Shown: piece after piece, positions 7,240 to 10,015 of the stretch
Position numbering within the stretch: position 1 is the stretch's first letter
Layout of the letters: every line of letters starts with the position of its first letter
Origin: Candidatus Gastranaerophilales bacterium
Lineage (GTDB): Bacteria; Cyanobacteriota; Vampirovibrionia; Gastranaerophilales; JAQUYY01
Direction: 5' to 3'
Assembly: GCA_028691575.1 (NCBI GenBank)
Contig: JAQUYY010000051.1
Coordinates: 1-10,015 of the forward strand
Length of the DNA stretch: 10,015 nt
Translations under genes and position numbers: made by a program
Notes under the pieces: model-generated
What the model saw: only the letters and a program-made list of their open reading frames with translations
Database searches by the model: none
Told to the model about the DNA's origin: nothing

Positions 7240-7244
7240 ATAAG

Positions 7245-7250
7245 CCCCTT
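7245..7250 (-). promoter_or_regulatory. Ribosome binding site fixing the GTG start of the GH77 gene
   Basis: On the minus strand AAGGGG lies five bases before GTG at 7239-7237. The only nearby ATG (7241-7239) is out of frame and runs straight into TGA, giving ATGTGA in which the GTG is embedded. The site therefore supports GTG as the true start. Confidence 0.7.
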
Positions 7251-7273
7251 TTTCTTACACATAGTAGATTTAC

Positions 7274-7293
7274 AAAAAATCAAAAGATTTTTT
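7274..7293. terminator. AT-only hairpin between glyoxalase and GH77 genes, possible weak terminator
   Basis: AAAAAATC (7274-7281) and GATTTTTT (7286-7293) form an eight-pair stem with a four-base loop, nearly symmetrical on both strands. It lies about 80 bases beyond the glyoxalase stop and 35 bases before the GH77 start. It could partly separate the two minus-strand transcripts or belong to the GH77 leader. With one G-C pair the stem is weak, so this may be compositional. Confidence 0.3.
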
Positions 7294-7374
7294 TTTGCTA
7301 GAAATAAAATTTTTGTTCTTTATATTGTTACAAATATTAAATTTATCTATTATGAGTTAAAAAATAAAAAAAAA

Positions 7375-7755
7375 TTAATCAGCTTTTTCAATTAATTCAA
7401 TTTGTATACCATCCGGATCTTTAATAAAAGCAATTTTTGGACCTATTCCACTTAATAAAAACGGTACTCTATAATAATTTAAGCCATTTGCTTTTAATTT
7501 TTGTGTAAAGTTATCCATATTATCAGTCGCAAATGCAAAATGTCCCAAATTATTGCCCAATTCGTAACCGTCTTCAGGTAAAGTGTGATTATAAGTTAAT
7601 TCAATCTCAGTATAACCTTCTTTATCACTTAAAAAATAAAGCGTTGCATCTTTTAATTCTTTTGTTTTTGATAGCTTTAAGCCGATAATTTTTTGATAAA
7701 AATCCAGTGATTTTTCAATATCTTTAACTCTTATCATCGTATGTAAAAATTTCAT
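7375..7755 (-). CDS. gloA: Glyoxalase I (lactoylglutathione lyase)
   Basis: The enzyme isomerises the hemithioacetal of methylglyoxal and a thiol (classically glutathione) to S-lactoylglutathione, the first step in clearing methylglyoxal. The 126 residues form a single VOC-fold chain, slightly shorter than E. coli GloA (135), whose wording it follows closely: LHTMIRVKDIEKSLDFY at 4-20, TEIELTYN at 49-56, LGHFAFAT at 70-77 and DPDGIQIELIE at 113-123. The four metal ligands are visible as H5, E52, H72 and E120. It lacks the insertion of the Zn-type eukaryotic enzyme, so a Ni/Co-type enzyme is expected. It follows the glucokinase by ten bases and its ribosome binding site overlaps that gene's stop, so the two are very likely one transcript with coupled translation. 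Which thiol the host uses is not shown by the sequence. Confidence 0.95.
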   Translation of the reverse strand: MKFLHTMIRVKDIEKSLDFYQKIIGLKLSKTKELKDATLYFLSDKEGYTEIELTYNHTLPEDGYELGNNLGHFAFATDNMDNFTQKLKANGLNYYRVPFLLSGIGPKIAFIKDPDGIQIELIEKAD

Positions 7756-7761
7756 GCAAAA

Positions 7762-7767
7762 CTCCTT
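7762..7767 (-). promoter_or_regulatory. gloA ribosome binding site overlapping the glucokinase stop
   Basis: On the minus strand TAAGGAG combines the TAA stop of the ROK gene (7768-7766) with the AAGGAG site of gloA (7767-7762), six bases before its ATG. Ribosomes finishing the kinase would be delivered onto the glyoxalase start, which suggests translational coupling. Confidence 0.8.
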
Positions 7768-8728
7768 ATTTTTCCCTATATTTTTTTAGCATTGCTGCGC
7801 CTATGATTCCGGAAAAGTCACCTAACCTTGCTTTAGCAAATTTAATGCCTTTTGCAGGGGTGGGAAGAGACTTTAAAACAGTTTTCCTTGTTGCCACATC
7901 ATAAAAATAATCAATAGCCTCTATTAACCCCCCACCGAGTATGATTAACTCAGGATTGTAAAAATTAACCACAGAAGCTAAGCCGGAGCTTAAATAACCT
8001 GCAGCTTCATCAATACATGACTGTACAACTTCATCCTTTTCTTTAACAGCTTTATTGAGGTGTTTAGATCTAATTGTTGCTTCTTCTTCCAGAAATTTGG
8101 TAATTATAGTTTTGTGTCCTTTTTTTATATAAGCTTTAATCCTTTTTTCAATTGCTGTTCTCGAAGCATAAGCCTCTAAACATCCTGCTCCACCGCATCC
8201 ACAATGACGCCCGCCTGTTTCAACAATAATATGACCAATTTCACCGGCAGTACCGGTAGCACCATTATAAATATTGCCATTCAATACAATACCTGAACCG
8301 ATTCCCGTTCCGACAAATACACATACAAAATTATCAAAACCTTGTCCGCTACCAAATTTCATTTCGCCAATTGTTGCTACTTCTACATCATTACCGACAT
8401 AAACAGGCAGATTAAATTCTTTTTCCAGTATTTGCTTTAAATTAACATCATAACAATCTAAATTTGGTGCAGCTATTAAAATACCATTTTCTCTATCGAC
8501 TTGACCTGCTGCACCGATTCCGATTGAATCAATATCAGCAAGTTTTATATCCGTTTCAAACAATGCTTTTTCTATTGTTTCAATTATTTTTTTTACAATT
8601 ATTTCACTTCCCCGATCTTTTTTAGTGCGTTTTTTGGAATAACCTATAACACTACCGGTTTTTAAATCTATCACTCCGGCTAAAATCTTTGTTCCACCCA
8701 AATCTACGCCGATTGCATATTTGCCCAT
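7766..8728 (-). CDS. ROK-family glucokinase
   Basis: The product is a cytoplasmic sugar kinase, most likely ATP-dependent glucokinase making glucose 6-phosphate. The 320 residues have the normal ROK length without the N-terminal helix-turn-helix of ROK repressors. Motifs in order: ATP-binding DLGGTKILAG at 9-18, catalytic D114 in VGNDVEVATIGE, phosphate-binding GTGIGSGIV at 140-148, the sugar/Zn motif GEIGH at 162-166 with H166, and the ROK zinc site GRHCGCGGAGCLEAYAS giving ligands C176, C178 and C183, then a second glycine-rich loop ILGGGLIEA at 263-271. GGAG at 8737-8740 lies eight bases before the ATG. It follows the GT4 gene by 50 bases and precedes gloA by ten, so the three probably form an operon. 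ROK kinases also act on N-acetylmannosamine, fructose or allose; the gene symbol is left open, although glucose is favoured by the GH77 gene nearby. Confidence 0.9.
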   Translation of the reverse strand: MGKYAIGVDLGGTKILAGVIDLKTGSVIGYSKKRTKKDRGSEIIVKKIIETIEKALFETDIKLADIDSIGIGAAGQVDRENGILIAAPNLDCYDVNLKQILEKEFNLPVYVGNDVEVATIGEMKFGSGQGFDNFVCVFVGTGIGSGIVLNGNIYNGATGTAGEIGHIIVETGGRHCGCGGAGCLEAYASRTAIEKRIKAYIKKGHKTIITKFLEEEATIRSKHLNKAVKEKDEVVQSCIDEAAGYLSSGLASVVNFYNPELIILGGGLIEAIDYFYDVATRKTVLKSLPTPAKGIKFAKARLGDFSGIIGAAMLKKYREK

Positions 8729-8778
8729 TATAAAAACTCCATTTATTCTCTATATTTAAAATAACTAAAATCCGCCCT

Positions 8779-9885
8779 TTATTCAAGCAAATTTTTTATA
8801 AAATCTGCGTAAAATCGTTGCCAACTATAAAAATTTGCACTTTCAAGAGCTTTTTGAGAAGTTTTAATAAGAATTTTTTTATTTTTAATTAAAAATCTCA
8901 TCTTTTTAGCAAGATTATCGCTTCCATGCTTATCCATTTGAAAAACAAAACCATTTTCCCCGTCTTTAATAATTTCAGATGCTCCTGCAAATGAGCTGAT
9001 TATACAAGTTTTACCATATGACATAGCCTCTATTGCTGCTAAACCAAATGTATCTTCTAAAGATGGCATAACAAGACAATCAATTGAATTGTAAAAATCG
9101 CTCATATCTTTTTGAAACGGAAGAAAAGTTATATTTTTTTTAAATCCGTAAATGTTTACAAGAAATTTTAGCCATAAGTTTTTCTTATGTTTTGGATAGA
9201 TAATTTTGGCATTAAAATCAATTTTTTGCTTTTTCAATTGTTTTAAGGCATCAATAAACACATAACCGCCTTTAATTTTAAATCCGGGGGCAGATAACCC
9301 AAAAGTCAATATTTCAGGAATATTTTCAATATTTTTAACAAACTTTTTATTATCCACACCGGGATACACTATTTTTATAATATCAGGATTAATGCCAAAA
9401 TTGTCTGTCAAATCTTGTTTTAATATATTTGCAGGAACAAAAATCTTTTCATAACCTTGCTTTAACCATTTTTCCTGCGCTTTAATCCGTTGTTTTTTGA
9501 TTTTTCTAAAATTGTACAAAAATGCTTCAATAGGGGTTTTTAGCTTCTTAAGCCTATTTGCCAAAGAATGCCCCTGCAAAAAAGTCATGCCGATCGGTGG
9601 AGTTATATTTTCTGAAATTACATAATCATAATTTTCATTATTAATCAAAAATTTTGCTTTTTCGTAAAATTTTTCCATGCTCTCAGGTTTATTGTGATCA
9701 TATTTTTCATCAATTTGAATTATTTTATTTATACCAAAACACTCTTTTGTATCTGATTTACTGCAATAAATATCTATTTGATGATTATCATTTATTAATC
9801 CTAAAATCAGTTTTGAAAAAAGTTTTTCACCACCGCCATGAAAATTTTTTTGTTGAAAAAATCTTATAACAAAAGCAAATTTCAT
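8779..9885 (-). CDS. GT4-family glycosyltransferase (GT-B fold), WaaG-like
   Basis: A retaining sugar transferase of the GT4 group, probably acting at the cytoplasmic membrane face in LPS core or surface glycan assembly. The 368 residues split into an N-terminal acceptor domain, with the glycine loop FHGGGEKLF at 15-23, and a C-terminal nucleotide-sugar domain from about 190. Supporting motifs are VPANILKQDL at 150-159 and IVYPGVD at 172-178 at the domain hinge, LVMPSLEDTFGLAAIEAMSYG at 271-291 containing the EX7E-type site, and GASEIIKDGENGFVF at 301-315. Aligned strictly, the first acid of EX7E is D278 (DTFGLAAIE), a tolerated variation. The Arg/Lys-rich helix at 111-145 recalls WaaG. TCCCCT at 9892-9897 (AGGGGA on the coding strand) is the ribosome binding site, six bases before ATG. 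The donor sugar cannot be inferred. The gene probably starts the operon with the kinase and gloA, since a terminator lies just upstream. Confidence 0.9.
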   Translation of the reverse strand: MKFAFVIRFFQQKNFHGGGEKLFSKLILGLINDNHQIDIYCSKSDTKECFGINKIIQIDEKYDHNKPESMEKFYEKAKFLINNENYDYVISENITPPIGMTFLQGHSLANRLKKLKTPIEAFLYNFRKIKKQRIKAQEKWLKQGYEKIFVPANILKQDLTDNFGINPDIIKIVYPGVDNKKFVKNIENIPEILTFGLSAPGFKIKGGYVFIDALKQLKKQKIDFNAKIIYPKHKKNLWLKFLVNIYGFKKNITFLPFQKDMSDFYNSIDCLVMPSLEDTFGLAAIEAMSYGKTCIISSFAGASEIIKDGENGFVFQMDKHGSDNLAKKMRFLIKNKKILIKTSQKALESANFYSWQRFYADFIKNLLE

Positions 9886-9925
9886 ACTATTTCCCCTAAT
9901 TCTGCTTTATATAAGGATACCATAG

Positions 9926-9950
9926 AAAAAACAGAGGTTTTATGCCTCTG
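9926..9950 (-). terminator. Rho-independent terminator overlapping the end of the upstream gene
   Basis: Read on the minus strand, CAGAGG (9950-9945), a seven-base loop and CCTCTG (9937-9932) are followed by six T residues (9931-9926). The stop codon of the rightmost gene (9942-9940) lies inside the loop, and its last codons form the first arm. The hairpin should end that transcript, leaving about 40 bases for a GT4 promoter. I see no convincing one there; TATATA on the minus strand at 9913-9908 is a weak -10 candidate. Confidence 0.85.
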
Positions 9951-10015
9951 CTTCTTCTTTTGATTGTTTTTGTTGTATTTTCATTGCCTCTGGAACATCT
10001 TCTCTTTCTGTGTTC
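9940..10015 (-). CDS. C-terminal end of an unidentified gene, truncated by the window edge
   Basis: On the minus strand a frame open to the window edge ends with TAA at 9942-9940. The visible 24 residues include EREDVPEAMKIQQKQ and end in SKEEAEA, a strongly charged, probably helical or disordered tail. Evidence that it is a real gene end is the stop codon sitting in the loop of an intrinsic terminator of the same strand. No signature allows a family assignment, and too little is visible to guess a function. Confidence 0.65.
   Translation of the reverse strand, partial: NTEREDVPEAMKIQQKQSKEEAEA

Noticed and set aside
1..10015. CRISPR arrays, insertion sequences or phage genes
   Set aside because: No spaced direct repeats, transposase or integrase motifs, or flanking inverted repeats were seen; the genes are housekeeping or surface-glycan types.

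Overview
The window is AT-rich and densely coding, with Shine-Dalgarno sites ahead of most genes. It reads as a chromosomal segment of a low-GC bacterium. The complex I subunits carry wording familiar from cyanobacterial NdhD and NdhB, such as ELELIPMYFLISIWG in NuoM and SNEAAMKYLVVGASSSA in NuoN. Two other genes encode proteins with odd Asn/Lys-rich N-termini, one of them with a short NIAFG sequence. Together this suggests a non-photosynthetic relative of cyanobacteria (Melainabacteria/Vampirovibrionia, Gastranaerophilales-like). That assignment is inference from sequence flavour and has not been tested by a search.

Layout. Positions 1-3333 on the plus strand hold the end of a complex I operon: the C-terminal part of nuoL, then complete nuoM and nuoN, packed 1-11 bases apart. 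These are the three antiporter-like, proton-pumping membrane subunits. Positions 3334-3728 are the only long gene-free stretch. Its first part (to 3513) can fold into a multi-stem RNA ending in a clear intrinsic terminator. Its last part carries an extended -10 promoter. That promoter drives a plus-strand WavE-type glycosyltransferase (3729-4760).

From 4770 to the right edge everything is on the minus strand. In transcription order these are: the last 24 codons of an unknown gene whose terminator hairpin spans its stop codon (9926-10015); a GT4 glycosyltransferase (8779-9885); a ROK-family glucokinase (7766-8728); a glyoxalase I (7375-7755), whose ribosome binding site overlaps the glucokinase stop; a long GH77 4-alpha-glucanotransferase-like protein beginning with GTG (5200-7239); and a 134-residue protein with two hydrophobic segments (4770-5174).

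How the genes fit together. The minus-strand genes suggest glucan and glucose handling. The GH77 enzyme would rearrange or release glucose from alpha-1,4-glucans, the ROK kinase would phosphorylate glucose, and glyoxalase I would remove methylglyoxal made during fast sugar use. The two glycosyltransferases point to cell-surface polysaccharide or LPS-like assembly. The least explained items are the structured RNA after nuoN, the enlarged GH77 protein with its small downstream partner, and the Cys cluster in the NuoL fragment. No mobile element, CRISPR array, tRNA or rRNA is visible.
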